Assembly (NCBI GenBank): GCA_021234155.1
Contig: JAJEKV010000019.1
Span: 184,001 to 248,000 of the forward strand
Length of the DNA: 64,000 nt
Origin: Isoetes taiwanensis
Taxonomy: Eukaryota; Streptophyta; Lycopodiopsida; Isoetales; Isoetaceae
Direction of reading: 5' to 3'
Position 1 is the stretch's first letter, and each line of letters begins with the position of its first letter. Below, one piece after another: positions 11,101 through 22,999 of this stretch. The notes beneath the pieces were generated by a model. The model was not told the origin of the DNA, searched no databases, and saw nothing but the letters and a program-made list of their open reading frames with translations. The position numbers and the translations under genes were made by a program.

Positions 11101-11935
11101 AGAAGTGTTTCATAGAATGATTTGGAAGCACGGATCAATAGATTGATAGAACTGAGAGAACTCTTGTTGGAATGAGCTGTTCTACAATAGAGAGCAATTC
11201 AACTTAAATGGTATATTACCATCCCTTGGAGGATTTAAAAGATGCTTGGTATTGAGAAATTGAGGTTGGTGATCCGAGATGGAGGTGCCTTCATCACTTG
11301 TGACAAAGCAATTATCCCAGAAATCTGAGTTTGGATTGGAGATGTAAAATCTATCCAATGCACAATAAACTCTATCTTGATCTTTCTGCTTATTGGACCA
11401 TGTGAAAGTAGAAGTGGAAGATGGGATATGAATTAGGGAAGAGTCAGCCATGAAATTATCCCAATTCCTTCTTTCAGTCAAGGACATGTTTATCTTATTC
11501 CCCAATTTCAAATCCCAAGCTGGAGTATTGTTAAAATCCCCTCCCAAGATCCAATCAAACTGAGGGATTACTGGAGATCCAAGAGTTAAGACCAGGCCAG
11601 AGATTTTCCCTAGCATAAATATTAATAACCCCAAATGTGGAATTATTAAAAGAGAAAGTTACAGCTTGCCACATTTTAGAAATGCTATTGCAGAAGGAGA
11701 GATGGTTAAGATTTTTTCAAATAATACACATACCTCCTTTGGTACCATTTGCTTCCATCTAGATGGAAGAAGCCCCAGGATAGATCCAGTCACCCAAACT
11801 AGATGCCTCAAACTTAGGAAGCTTCAATTCTTGTAGCAATATAATGTCAGCATTATATTGTCTGAGTTGAGCAATGGCCCTCCTTCTCTTAAGGGGACCC
11901 TTTATTCCTCTCAGATTCCAGCTAATTATCCTCAT
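8189..11935 (-). pseudogene. LINE ORF2: endonuclease-reverse transcriptase
   Basis: The ORF starts at the ATG at 11,935 with MRIISWNLRGIKGPLKR, the N-terminus of the apurinic endonuclease domain, with LLQELK after it. Next come GGDFNNTP, TFTWSN, DRFYIS and SDHQP (11,600-11,200), then RT landmarks NKSPGPDGFPPEFF (10,540-10,500), WRPISLTN, FKRAFDTVDW, KGVRQGCPLAPYLF and the catalytic YADD (residues 125-128 of the frame starting at 10,210). The C-terminal 150 residues match the RT-associated zinc-binding region. Lesions are an in-frame TAG near 11,770, a shift into and out of another frame between 11,634 and 11,182, a compensating shift pair between about 10,670 and 10,580, and a stop near 10,280. 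It nicks target DNA and copies the element RNA when intact. Confidence 0.9.
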
Positions 11936-11982
11936 AATAAGAATAATTTACACTCAGATGCTGAGAAAAGAAAAGGCAACTC

Positions 11983-14442
11983 TCACTGCTTCTTTTTAGA
12001 CCTCCTAGAGACATGTTTAAGTTTCTTACTTCTTGTATTATTTGCAGGAGTATTAGAATCCTTCAAAATAGATAATGGTTTAGATGGAGGCTTAGCTTTC
12101 AGATAAGTGTCTCTCAGTAACTCATCATCCCCCCATTTAGTATTATCTAGATTCTCTTTATTAAGAGTGTCTATTTCTTCCTCACTGTCAGAATTACCTC
12201 CTGGAATGAACTCAAACATACTGTTTATGGAATTATCAAACAAACATTTCTTAGAGCTATTTTGGAAGGGGACTTGCCTGGAAAGTTGAGTATCCTTCTC
12301 CATGTCTTGTGTGTTGGAGATGATCTCGGAATTTTGAGGCTTTGAGGGATGCTTTGTCAAGTTGAGAAATCACATGCGGGGGGTATATCGAACCACATCC
12401 TTCTCTGCTAAAATTTCTCCAATATGTTCTGTAGCTGCCTGAACTTGATATTGAGCTGTGTGGCATTGATTTAAACTTGTGAACCATATACCTTCTTGTA
12501 GGGAAGCCAGTTGCATCTCAATATCTGCAGAAATGGTTTGGCAGCCATAGTTCCCATGTGGTAAATTCATTTCAAGATTGATGAGGGGTTCAGGCTGAGT
12601 AGTAGCATTTGGGGGAGATGTTTTGGAGGAAGGGTACTGCAGATGGATTGGTTGAGGGATGAACAAGATGATCAATTAACTGCTCATGATTTTCAGAGTT
12701 CAGTAATTTATTAGAATCATGATTAGTATTAATATCTGCAAGTACCTGGAAATGGTTGTAGCAGAGAACCTTGTTTTCCGTTTCAGATTGCTTAGGATTG
12801 GCAATCTGGTTGTAGCTTTTGTCCAAGTCTGTATCTGGATTTGTTGTTGGAATCACTGTTTTTGAAGCAGAGGCATGACTCTGTGAAGTTGAAATTTCTT
12901 TATCTTTTATAACCAAAGTGGTCATATTTCTGCGGGATGAAGTATGGCTTTGTCTAATAATGAATCTCCCTTACTGCCTTGTTTGAGATTCAAATGATTT
13001 GACAGCCTAGAATTATTCAGATTTTTGGCATCCTGAATAATTCTATCTAGTGTGGAATTCAAATCTGCTGTTAATCTTGTAGCCTGATCCATAGGTGCTT
13101 TGCCTTTGTGGTTGAATTCCCCATATTTTTGAATGACTTTGATAGCAGAAGTATTTTGCTTTGCATGCAATCCTGTTATAGAAGTTCTGTTTGATGCCAA
13201 ATCTGAGACCATCATACCCTGTGAATTCTTCTATTTCTCCTTCTCAATTCTATTCTTATAAATTCTTCTTTGAGATCCATTCACTCTTTTCCAAGTAAAG
13301 ACATTGGTTTTACTCGGATCTTCCAATGAGTTTGGCCCTTGCAAAATTTGTGAACTGTTACTGTTGTGGACTGTTACTGTATCAGCAGAATTAAACTTAG
13401 TTGCCTCATTTAATTCCTTTAATGGAATTGCATTTTCTGTGACATCTGCTTGTTTGGAAGGAGAGGATTTGCAACTTTCATACCATAAATGCCTGTAACC
13501 ACATTTTTGACAAAGAGGAGGTAGACCTGACCATCTCAGTGATAGGGATGATTTTTGTCCAAAAGCATCAGTAAAAGGAATTGAGGTTGGCACAGGTTTG
13601 GTGGTATCAATTTGAATGAAGGCTCGGGGAGGTCTCTCAGGGGAATATTCAGTTGAAATATATGTGCCAATGGAGTTGAAAAGAATTCTAAAACAGTCTT
13701 CATTCCAATATATTGGATTTAGCCCATGTAAAGTGGTGGAAGCTATGCATAAGGACTCAAATGAAGAGATGTCTAACTTGGGATGCCATTTAAGAAAGCT
13801 TATTTGATAGCTTTCAAATGCCAAATGACCTCGATTTAGAAGGAAGTTTGTTGTTCTGGAGTTTTCACACTCAATCATAAGGAATGGATAGTTAAGCCAT
13901 TACATGGCTTTGATCAGAATACCTTTTTGAAGGTTTAGGCAGAAATTCCAAAATTTACCAAGATGAATTCCACATTTGTTAACTTTGACTAGAACAGCTG
14001 TATCTTTTAGAATTGACATCTTAGCATGAACAGAAGGGAGATTTAAAGAAATACCCTGGTATAAAGCTTGTTTATTCCCTTCATTAGCACGGGCCTCCAT
14101 CAGAGCAACATCCAAAGCATTATCACTGTAGACATCCCTGGCTGGTTTAGGAACTCCATATGGCAGAGGAATTTGAGTGGAGGGGTGCAAAAATGGTAGT
14201 CGACCATAGAGATCAGGATCCTTTGAGAGGTTATCCCAGACTGGAACCTTATGAGTTCTAGGATGCATAATCTGCTTATCAGAGAGAAGGTTAGAGAAAT
14301 CACCAAAAAGCAGACAGTTTTTTTTATTTTCTTGAAGAAGTCTTAACTGGTTAAGCAAGATCGGGCGCTCAGAGTCTCCTAGATGAGCAAATTCGTGAAG
14401 AAAGGCAAGGAATTTAGGGCTAAAATTGTCTATATTTTCCAT
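11983..14442 (-). pseudogene. LINE ORF1: nucleic-acid-binding protein
   Basis: Frames at 14,442, 13,878 and 13,215 are in the same phase, separated only by TAA at 13,900-13,902 and a stop near 13,231. Later parts (12,925-11,983) switch phase. The middle section has LSLRWSGLPPLCQKCGYRHL, a DUF4283/CCHC-type knuckle whose spacing is C-x2-C-x3-H-x5-C, one residue off the usual C-x2-C-x4-H-x4-C. The C-terminus is basic (TRSKKLKHVSRRSKKKQ) and stops 47 bases before the ORF2 start. ORF1 proteins coat the element RNA. Confidence 0.8.
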
Positions 14443-15108
14443 GAAAAAGGTTCAGGGGATGACAGCAGAGACACGTGAGAAGATTTAAAAAAAGGGGAGG
14501 GAAGAAATTCGAGAAATTCAAGAAAATCAAGAAAGAGGAAGGAAGAAATTGAAGGGAGAATGCTAAAGGAATTAAATCAAATCTATCACTAAATGGTCAG
14601 AGAATACATCCTCAAAGTCCAAATCATGTTTCATTGTATAATTTCACTGTCAATTTCGTGTCAGTCCAATCACAATGTACTCGGAAAATAGCAGTGGCTT
14701 CTGTATTTTTGTTCCCTATTTTCGACTTCAAATTCTTCACAGCTAGGCACAAATGAATATTCCGAACTGAAGCTTTCCTCTGGGAACAAATTTTGTGCAA
14801 CCAAGGATTGCCAAAGATGTGAAGCAGATCCCTTTAAATGGCCACAAGTTAATCTTCTTCTATCTTGGAGGATTACAAAGAATTTTGCATCCATTTGTAG
14901 GTGAATTTGCAGGAATTCATGTAGCAGCAATCTCGGATTGCTAGCCTCTACAAGGCTAGCAAGGAATTTGGATTGAATTGGATGCTAGAGAGGCAGATTT
15001 TTCAAAAAACAGGCAAGAAAGGGGGGCAAACAGAAAAATTCGCTAAAAGACAAAAAATGCAAGAAAATAGGCGCTCGAGCATTTCTTGTACATTCACGCA
15101 CCACAATC

Positions 15109-15125
15109 CTAACCTTCACTTTTAT
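15109..15125. repeat. LINE target site duplication, right copy
   Basis: CTAACCTTCACTTTTAT, identical to 7,240-7,256. It abuts the 5' end of the LINE at 15,108. Confidence 0.9.
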
Positions 15126-15478
15126 GTTTTAAGTTTTAGAAGTTTTAAGTTTTAGAAGTTTAAAGGTTATATTTATTTAAGGTTAGAAGTTTTAACCTTA
15201 GAACTTCTAAAACTTAACATTTAACCTTAACTTTTAACCTTAATACTTTTAACCTAAACTTTTAACCTTAGTACTTTTAACCTAAACTTTAAACCTTAAC
15301 CTTAGTACTTCTAATCTTAACTTTTAACCTATAATAACCTACCTTAAAACTTCTAACCTATAATAACCTATAATTAACTTCTAACCTAAAAATTGCTAAC
15401 CTATAATAACCTCAAAAGTTTTTTCTAAGGTTACAACATTTAAGGTTATTATAGGTTAATATATATTATAGGTTAACT
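15126..15478. repeat. AACCTT-type AT-rich array, right part, foldback
   Basis: The first 200 bases duplicate 7,074-7,256. The following part has AACCTATAATAACCT units (15,326-15,410) and ends with the complement AGGTTATTATAGGTTA (15,441-15,460), so the tract can fold into a long imperfect hairpin. Confidence 0.8.
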
Positions 15479-15490
15479 CATGCTAGGGAG

Positions 15491-18081
15491 ATGTTATTTG
15501 GATATGCTAACTTACTATATGTTTTTATGCATTTTAGGTCAATGGCATGCAAAATGCTAAATCCCCCAAGGCCCCCAATGATGCTGATCAAGGCAAGGAA
15601 AAATCCCCAACTAATGAAGATGACAAAGATGATGGCAAAGGAAAGGAAAAGACCAGAAATGAAAAGGATGATGCCAAAGGAAAGGATGATGCCAAAGGAA
15701 ATGAAAAGGATGATACAGGAAAGGAAATTGTACTTTATACTCGGGTCGATTGGAAAAACAAAAAGGTCAAGATCCTGCATGCATGCAAATGAGAGAAGAT
15801 AGAAGAAGGGATTATTGTTCTAGCAGATCCTATCAATGCAATGAATGATGAAAGATTAGGGGAGGACAGGTTAGGTGTGGCAATCTCAAAATTATATGAC
15901 AATTGGAAGGAAAAGGGTTCAGGCAAACAAGAATGCCTTGCTTGTGTGAAGCAACTAGAGGTTCCAACTATTGTTGCATGGCCTAGGGACGATATTAAAC
16001 TGGAGGCGGAACTACATGTTTCCTATAGATGTAGAACCATTGTTAATAATGTTCACGGTGTAGCAGAGGCCACTTCCAACTTTCAAACATTATCCCACCA
16101 AAAGATGCAAGTCAGTTATGATTGTTCTCCTGAAGCCCGATGCGGGTTAGAGGAAGTGAATGTTGTTGGGCCTCTTGTATTAGAATGTTCACAATAGAGG
16201 GAGATGGTGGTAGCAAGAGCTACATATCGAGGAACATAAGTGTGATAGCGGGGAGGAATTTCATGTACACCATATTTGGCTATGCAATTCGGGATGAAAG
16301 ATCAAAGAAGAAAAGATTCCCATTGAATGGAAAGTGGATATGTTCAAAAAGCATGGATGGCTATACATGGAATTCCAACCTCTTCTTGGCACAAGCTGGC
16401 AAAAGAGACATGAAAATGGTAGTAAAATTGCATTGCATGGGAAACGGCACAGTAAGGCCTACCTCAAGAACTATAGGCACACCAAAGGAAATATTTGAAA
16501 GATATGTGGATTTCAATCGAGAAAACATGCCACATAAGAGTAAGAAGGATGGATGAGGGGTAGAGTTATTGTTGAAAAGAGATTGCCATCCCATTGTACC
16601 CGAGGAAAGAGCATATTAGAGGAAATAAATGCATTGCTTGGGAACTTGGAGTGGCCTCTATATCCCACCCAGTTTTAGTAGGCTATGGAATAAGCATTTC
16701 AAGCATGTGACCATAGCAACTTCAAACAACTTTGCCAAGTGCAATTTATGTGCTAAAATTTGAAGGAGACACTAGATAAGGCTGTGCAACCAAGTCTAAG
16801 GGCAAAGATAAGGGAACATATGAAGGACCATATGACGGATCAACTATCATGTAGATCAACTTATTGGATGTGGAGGACCTTATACGCAATGGAACCTAAT
16901 AACTATCTATGTATTATATATGATAAAATGGACCAACAGAAGACTTGTCTTCCACAATTCAAGTACATTCCTAAGTCATGTGGAAGATCATACCCTTTCT
17001 TGATTTCAATGGATGGGGCAATATTGCATGGGCGATCTCGGACCTACTATAGCCATTTCGGTTTAGAGTTGTGGAGTGATGGTCAGATTTTCACATTGGG
17101 AGTATCATGAGGTGTTTAAGCGTGAGAAGGGTTACAATGGTCACCTCCGGGATCCCTGACTAGCGGGCACTACATAGTGCATTGTTGGATGGAACCCCTA
17201 ATAGTATTGAAAAGTTTAGCAAGGCAAGGTTTAGGAGGAATGGACCTAATGAACATGTTGGAGCTTCAACATCTCGTGCTAAACCTCGAGATGCCGCGAG
17301 AAAGCTCCTCTTGCAACTAGATATTGTCTTTGGTCAAAATAAGAACGGTGGATGTTTTCTTTTCTATCCTACTTAACAATTTGTGGGTATTTTGGAAAGA
17401 GTCAATTTGGGGTTCCTAATGCCCGAACATACTCATGAGGATGTGGGCGCATTGTTTGGAAAATATAGTCATGTATTGAGGCATTGAGGCGGTTACCAAC
17501 TTTCCCGGGCTATTGGAAATATTTCATGGATGTACAAATCCATCTCCTATAGGATCTCTCATAGAAGAAGTGCACGATTGGAAGAGTTTTGTGGATGGTT
17601 ATGCTCTCGACATGGAAGGTCATTCTAGACCTCTTCAATTCACTTTTGGTTAAGAGAAGGGATTCCAATCATGCAATGGAAAATGAGACCTTGAGGAGGA
17701 TAAGTGGAGAGGTGGGGGCAGAAATTTGAGTGCAGGGGATGCAAATGGCAAGCCTATGATACCTCTGGTCAACCAAAAGCTCTAAAACCAACTGAAGAAG
17801 TCAAGCAATTGGGATTGACTAAGGATGACATCAATGACTACATCAAGCATTGGCAAACTAATTCAGATGAGACTAATCGTGCATTGATAGATTATTGGAA
17901 GAAGGTGATCAACTTGTTGGATGAGGTAGACACATCCTCAGAAGAGCTGAAAGAAGGGTGGTTCCCTAAAAGTAAGTGGAAAACATTAGCTGGTGCTGAC
18001 GAAGATGATGGTACCATTAGTAGCATTGTGAAGGCATATGCTTGCCAATTCCGGCGAGTTGGCTGCCACAACATGCCATAA
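15491..18081 (+). pseudogene. Decayed transposase-like gene, several frames
   Basis: A chain of plus-strand frames (15,547-15,792; 15,841-16,197; 16,140-16,556; 16,760-17,110; 17,182-17,376; 17,704-18,081). The first two are in one phase, split by a TGA at 15,790. In order it shows a Lys/Asp/Glu-rich low-complexity head, VDWKNKKVKILHACK, VPTIVAWPRDDIKLE (like the VAWPK end of the remnant at 2.0-2.3 kb), then YLCIIYDKMDQQKTCLPQF and MDGAILHGRSRTYYSHFG, and an acidic C-terminal part. The D-K-M-D...K-T and later H-G...Y-H spacing resembles the core of uncharacterised plant and algal transposase-like proteins. That likeness is from memory and not certain. No terminal repeats were identified. Confidence 0.4.
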
Positions 18082-18189
18082 GTACATTTTGTTTCATTTG
18101 ATTTTGATGCTACACATTCAGTGAGTTTAGATTCATAAAATCGGTACGCCTTACATTGGCATTCATTGATTTTGCAGTAGTATCATTAA

Positions 18190-18447
18190 TGCACAAAGAC
18201 AATTCAGAACTGTGAAAAGCTTGGATTGAGATTTTGAAACTTCATTATCTTATACAATAGTATCGCGATTAGCTTAATTTAGAAACCATAACCGTAATCC
18301 TTAGAGTTTTCAACTGACTTGAGCTCCACGGATACTTGGCCTATGACGGAAACTTAAAATAGAAACAACTTATCTAAAAACAGACGTCACCCTTTTGACA
18401 TATGATATTGGCTGCGTGTCAAGTCTTGGTTATAAACATCATTTCCA
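18190..18447 (-). repeat. Copia 3' LTR
   Basis: 258 bp, TG...CA on the minus strand (starting TGGAAATGATGTTTATA, ending TTTGTGCA). It aligns end to end with 28,041-28,276, with an extra block of about 20 bases (TATCGCGATTAGC...) and scattered substitutions. Confidence 0.85.
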
Positions 18448-18463
18448 ATACTTCCCCTCAAGA
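18448..18463 (-). promoter_or_regulatory. Copia polypurine tract
   Basis: On the minus strand TTGAGGGGAAGTAT directly precedes the LTR's TGGAAATG. This purine run is the usual plus-strand primer of plant Copia elements and shows that this LTR is the 3' one. Confidence 0.8.
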
Positions 18464-18662
18464 CTTGATGCTGTTATCTGTAATCACGTTGTTTGAAGCA
18501 ATCACACCTGCAGCTCCAAGGTGATCTAATCTTAACACTATTTTTTTTTTTGACCTTTTGTTATATGTATTGGAATCCAACACTGCCACCTATTGGAAAC
18601 CAAAAACTTCCACAAACTACAAACTGTAATGCATCCCCGAAACTAATTTTTTTGTTTTTTTG

Positions 18663-18800
18663 GGTTGCCCCTAGGGGGCAAACCCTTGTTTATGTGGGCT
18701 TTTGGCATATCCTAGGTATATCCTAGAATATCCCTAGGATATCTTTGGTATTTCGCTAAAAACTTGATGTTGGAGGTAAAGCGGCGGTCGCCCGGTGTTC
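18663..18800 (+). repeat. Structured repeat family R, copy 1
   Basis: It starts with the palindrome-like GTTGCCCCTAGGGGGCAAACC, then four ATAT-CCTAG type units (18,704-18,745) spaced 11, 10 and 11 bases, then GGTCGCCCGGTG. Copies lie at 48,009-48,155 (minus) and 53,863-53,975 (plus). Just downstream, near 18,806-18,850, there are hairpins (GCCCGG-ATAA-CCGGGC) and a CTAG. Confidence 0.8.
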
Positions 18801-19728
18801 TTAAAGCCGGGTGTGTGGCCCGGATAACCGGGCGCGCCATGGCTAGATAGCTAGATGCGATGCACACGCCTACGAATTTCGGATGTTCCACGTTGGCGGG
18901 AGGGGGGGCGGAAGGTCGGGTTTGATGTTCCTTCTAACAAATCGCTGAGGCTATGGATTCACGATCTTTAGGCTAGATGGTCTTTTTTCTTCATCACTCT
19001 TTGTAGAGTTGCGGCAAGAGCTCTGCTCAAACATGAAACAATGCGAGATCCACATAATTATTTACCGGATGTTGTTATATTGCTGAGGCGGTGGCAAATG
19101 AATGTTGAGCTTGCTCATGTCATATTGATGTGTCTCAATTCTCTGTTTTGGCAGACTCTATGCAGCGTTTAGCTTTTTATGTCTGAAGCCCTAACCACGA
19201 GAGTGGTTTTTTCGCAATCGGCTTGAGAACTCGCAACCAAAGACTTAGAAGATCGCCATTTTCGTAAGCTTTTAGTCTTTGGGAGCACTTCCTTTTATCA
19301 CCTTAGAAATGTTTGAAATATGCGAGGCGGCGGATCTTTAGAACAAAGACAAATCGATTGGTCATCTTGACATCTTAAGGTATTCATGGCGGCCCCTTAC
19401 GTTTGTAATTACGGCGGAAGAGACATTTAGTGCTTTGAGTTGTTGCAGGAATTTTCTTCATTCAGCTCTGGTGATGGGTAACTCAAACAACTATGACGTG
19501 TAATTTCTTCCAAGCTATGAATGCTTTTCTTTGATTAGAAGCCCATTCTTTCCTGCATTGACTGAATTTTTTTATAGGGCTCAAACTTGCCTACGACAAA
19601 ATATGACAATAGTCGAGGAAACTCCATTTCTTGTCTTTTACATCCTCGGTAAAAACTCCTTTGTTTTCCTAACCTTTTTATTGAAATAGAGGGTTCAATA
19701 CCACTTAACCTCTTCATTAATAGTGCAG

Positions 19729-20795
19729 AAAGTTGCAGACCATGAACACACTCCCAAGCTTGATCCGGCCGTTCGGAAGCACAAATCATTCGGATCCAAA
19801 TCTCGTAAGTATAATGTTTATTGGCATGTCTTAGTCTTCATGATCATGATATTTCTTTCTATAGTTTATCCAAATCTCCCCAAAGGGATATATGCTCTTG
19901 GTAATGCCAAATGATGCTTTTTTTGCATTGCACCATATACAAGAAAAGTACCTCATGCTATCTCTGAAATTTCTCTAGATGGTATTATCCTTGTCTATAA
20001 GCCCGAGATGGTTTTCAACCTTGGCATGCAAGCTATTTTTCCCTAACATTTCGGTACTCTTTCTATCTTGATGCCATGGTCTCTCAATTTTCTAAAAAGC
20101 TTGGATTCATGATTCACAAATCATGCTATCATGGACATACCCTTATTGCCCATTGGGCATCTTAGGGCCTCTGTTAGACCCGGATCATTTTTTCCACCAG
20201 AATGCCTGAGATCTTTGCCATGTCTAGGACATCTAGCGTTTCTGGGCACACCCGGTTCGAGGATTGTTGTGATAGTAGGGAATTTTTGATGATGATGAAA
20301 ACCATGATGATGGTAGTAGATTTAGGCGAGTGCATGATTGTGAGTGGCGAGACTTCTCGGACATTTCAAATCGGGATTTTTAGAAAGTGACGAAAGCGGT
20401 ATGTCTTTGCCAATCTGAAATAGTTGCATTAGAGCGAGAATGTAATGTTTTGAGGATGGAAAAAGAGGTTGCGGACCGTAAATGGAAGCGGACTTGTCTC
20501 GAAATGAACCAGGCCATTAGAATGACTCGCATTCTTGAGGCTGCCGTGGAGTCCCTCTTTCAGGTTGAGCAAGCCCTTGCATGTTTTTCTTTCCTCGCAT
20601 GTAGTAATATCACTAATTTTGCATCTTTTTACATATGGCGGGAGACACGAAGGGATATCTAGCTCACGGAGGCGCATGAAAACCTTAAGCAACAAGCCAA
20701 GGATCTTGGGACATAATTGCTAAGCTAAAAAAAGTGCGGATTGCAGAAGAGTCCATTCGAGAGAGCCAAGTTTGGATCGTCGCTACAAATTAAAA
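19729..20795 (+). pseudogene. Spliced fragments of a coiled-coil gene
   Basis: Exon-like blocks with good splice borders. Exon 19,729-19,804 (GTGCAG before, GTAAGT after) encodes KVADHEHTPKLDPAVRKH. An exon ending at 20,563 (CAG/GTTGAG) encodes EIVALERECNVLRMEKEVADR and onward to RILEAAVESLFQ. An exon from 20,663 (CTAG before) encodes LTEAHENLKQQAKDLG and, after a one-base shift, IAKLKKVRIAEESIRESQ. The heptad-rich character indicates a coiled coil; the parent gene is not recognised. Position inside the Helitron-ended block suggests capture from a host gene. Confidence 0.5.
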
Positions 20796-20799
20796 TGGA

Positions 20800-22980
20800 A
20801 CGTTTGCGGATAAGTTTGCTGTTGGAACCAGAGTTCAACCATGCGGGCAAATATGGGAGAAATTTCAGCTACTAGAAATATCTTGAGCATGGAGGAGTTG
20901 AAAGTAGTTCATTACTGGTCGATTGAGCGATTAGTACTTTCTATGTTTTAGTTGTTGCAGCTTATTTATAAAGACAAAAAGCATTTTGGGACGATTTTAT
21001 TCAAATGCATCCATAAAGCCTATTTTGTGTTGTTTTCATTCACTTCAATTGGAAGACATGACCATATGCTAGGTTTGAGATAAGACTATAAAGATGACAT
21101 AATACCATAACATCTTCATACGAGCTTTCTTAGAAATCTCAAGCTGCCAAGACCAAATAAAGAAACTCAAGGCTGTGTTTTGCAAGTATTTACATCAAGA
21201 GGGAAAGTGGATTGTGCTTTTCGTAACCCTTTTGGAATTGTTGGTACTTTTTGCGGCAACATTCTTACTTGAGCATCATGTGGCTTTTCACAATTTGGCG
21301 ACATAATGGAAAGGTCTCCGGCAAGAACTCTACCAACCATCACCACCATTTATTGCCTCCATAATAGTGATGCAATTCGAAGTTATAATTTCTAAGCGAG
21401 GATCTTGGCGGTTGCTTTTAAAATGGTTGATACAATATTGGATATGTGTGCATGAAGCCACCAACTGATCCAGCCATAGTAGATTCAACAAGGTGTTTAA
21501 GATGTTCAACTCTAGAGCTGATACCGAAGTCTTCAAAACCTTAGTTACTGCCTTTTCTTTTATCATAAACTGCCCTTAATCCAATTTAATATTCCAGGCT
21601 TTTTATTTGCACAGAAGTTGCATGCAAGAGAAGCATATCCATAAGCATAACTACTTTTAGGATTCTGTTCATCTTACTGAAGCTTGCTGAAGCTGCATTT
21701 TATTTGTTTTCTCTCAATGCAGTAGCTACAAGAACCTCTTTATGGAAGCAATGTTTGGTTCGACATTGGTACAAATCCAATTCCAAACTCAATTGGAGTT
21801 TCATCAAATCATGATTTGAAAATTGTAAAGGTCTATCTTTTTGTTAATTTCCCTTTGTTCTTCCATAGTGGCAGATCAAAGCTACTCTCAGGCCATTTTG
21901 AATAGAGCAATATAGATAAAGATTATTTATTTCACTGCAAAGGTGAGACTCTTCCAAGCAATGCCTCTAATTCATTAGCAACATATGTTCATACATGCAT
22001 CTCTATAAATTTGAAGTTTTTCATTTCACAACCTATCAAACTCAAGTGTTCTACATTGTACTTCATTTTCTTCTGAACAAGCTCAAATGTTCTACCTTGT
22101 ACTTAATAAATTTGGTAAGTTTTCATAGAGTGCAGTTCCACGCTCAAATATTCTACATTGTACATTTTATTTTGAGCAAGCTCAAATCGTTTACATTGTA
22201 TTTTTGTATTTGATAAATTGACAACGAGATTTCTATAGAGTCCAGTTTGTTGTTCTAAATGGTATGGACATGCATAAAAAGCTTTTCAAAGAAAATGTCG
22301 GATTAAAAGCCAAACCAATATGTAGACATTAAAAAAATTGTGCACTTGCAGTAAGCAAATAAAATTGAGATATACAAACATTTGGGTTTTTTAATATTGT
22401 TAATTGTTGCTTCTTCTAATATACCAAGCTCTTTTCTGTTATGGATGGGTTGGCTATTAGGTTGTTGTATACTATTGTAGTCGTGGATTGTTATTTTTGA
22501 AACAATGAGTTGTGTGTTTAAAATGTCTAGGATATTTTTTTAGTTCAACATTGTGATAAATGAGCATTGAGATATTCATTTATGATAGATTCTATCACAT
22601 TTTGACTAACTTATGACAAGCTAGAACTTCCAACCGAACCTTCCCCTTCCGTCTCTTTTGCAATATGTACTACGTGGTTGAAGGCCGTCAATGTCGAGTA
22701 TTGTACTACTTATTTTTTCTTTTCTTTACTGCAATTTCCAAAAGAAGGCACCATTACTGAGGAGCTCAAGCTTTTCTCTCCCTGAAACAATTTTTATACA
22801 TCAAAATTTAGATTGTGCTCTTCATCTAATTGCTTTCGTCTTCTATAGGCAGTATACATTACAAATATGAGATGCAACTTAGTTTTGCATATTAACAGGA
22901 TGCCTTCATTGCACTTGAAACTGGAGCAACAAAAATAAATAATTATTATTTTAAAACTTCAATAATATTTTTAGTTTGTG
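20800..22980. other. Non-coding body of the Helitron-like block
   Basis: AT-rich, with no recognised coding sequence. Minus-strand frames at 21,167-21,566 (for example LLNLLWLDQLVASCTHIQY) may be another captured exon but match nothing I know. At 22,000-22,220 a motif TTCTACATTGTAC / CTCAAATGTTCTACATTG recurs about every 65 bases as a degenerate tandem repeat. Confidence 0.4.
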
Positions 22981-22999
22981 AATTTATACTTGACGAAAA

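Larger units (their letters stand above)
7257..15108 (-). mobile_element. L1-type LINE with 17-bp TSD, near full length
   Basis: A complete-looking plant L1 element of 7.85 kb on the minus strand. It has a 5' UTR (15,108-14,443), ORF1 with a CCHC knuckle (14,442-11,983), ORF2 with apurinic endonuclease, RT and C-terminal zinc-binding region (11,935-8,189), an unusual third ORF (8,145-7,672), a 3' UTR and poly(A) at 7,276-7,257. Exact target duplications lie on both sides. ORF1 and ORF2 carry a handful of stops and one-base shifts, so this copy is not autonomous, but the decay is mild enough to indicate fairly recent insertion. Confidence 0.93.

Noticed and set aside
18806-18850. Additional Helitron 3' end (GCCCGG-ATAA-CCGGGC then CTAG)
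   Set aside because: CTAG is followed by A, not T, and the hairpin lies inside repeat family R; without copies to compare it is not safe to call.
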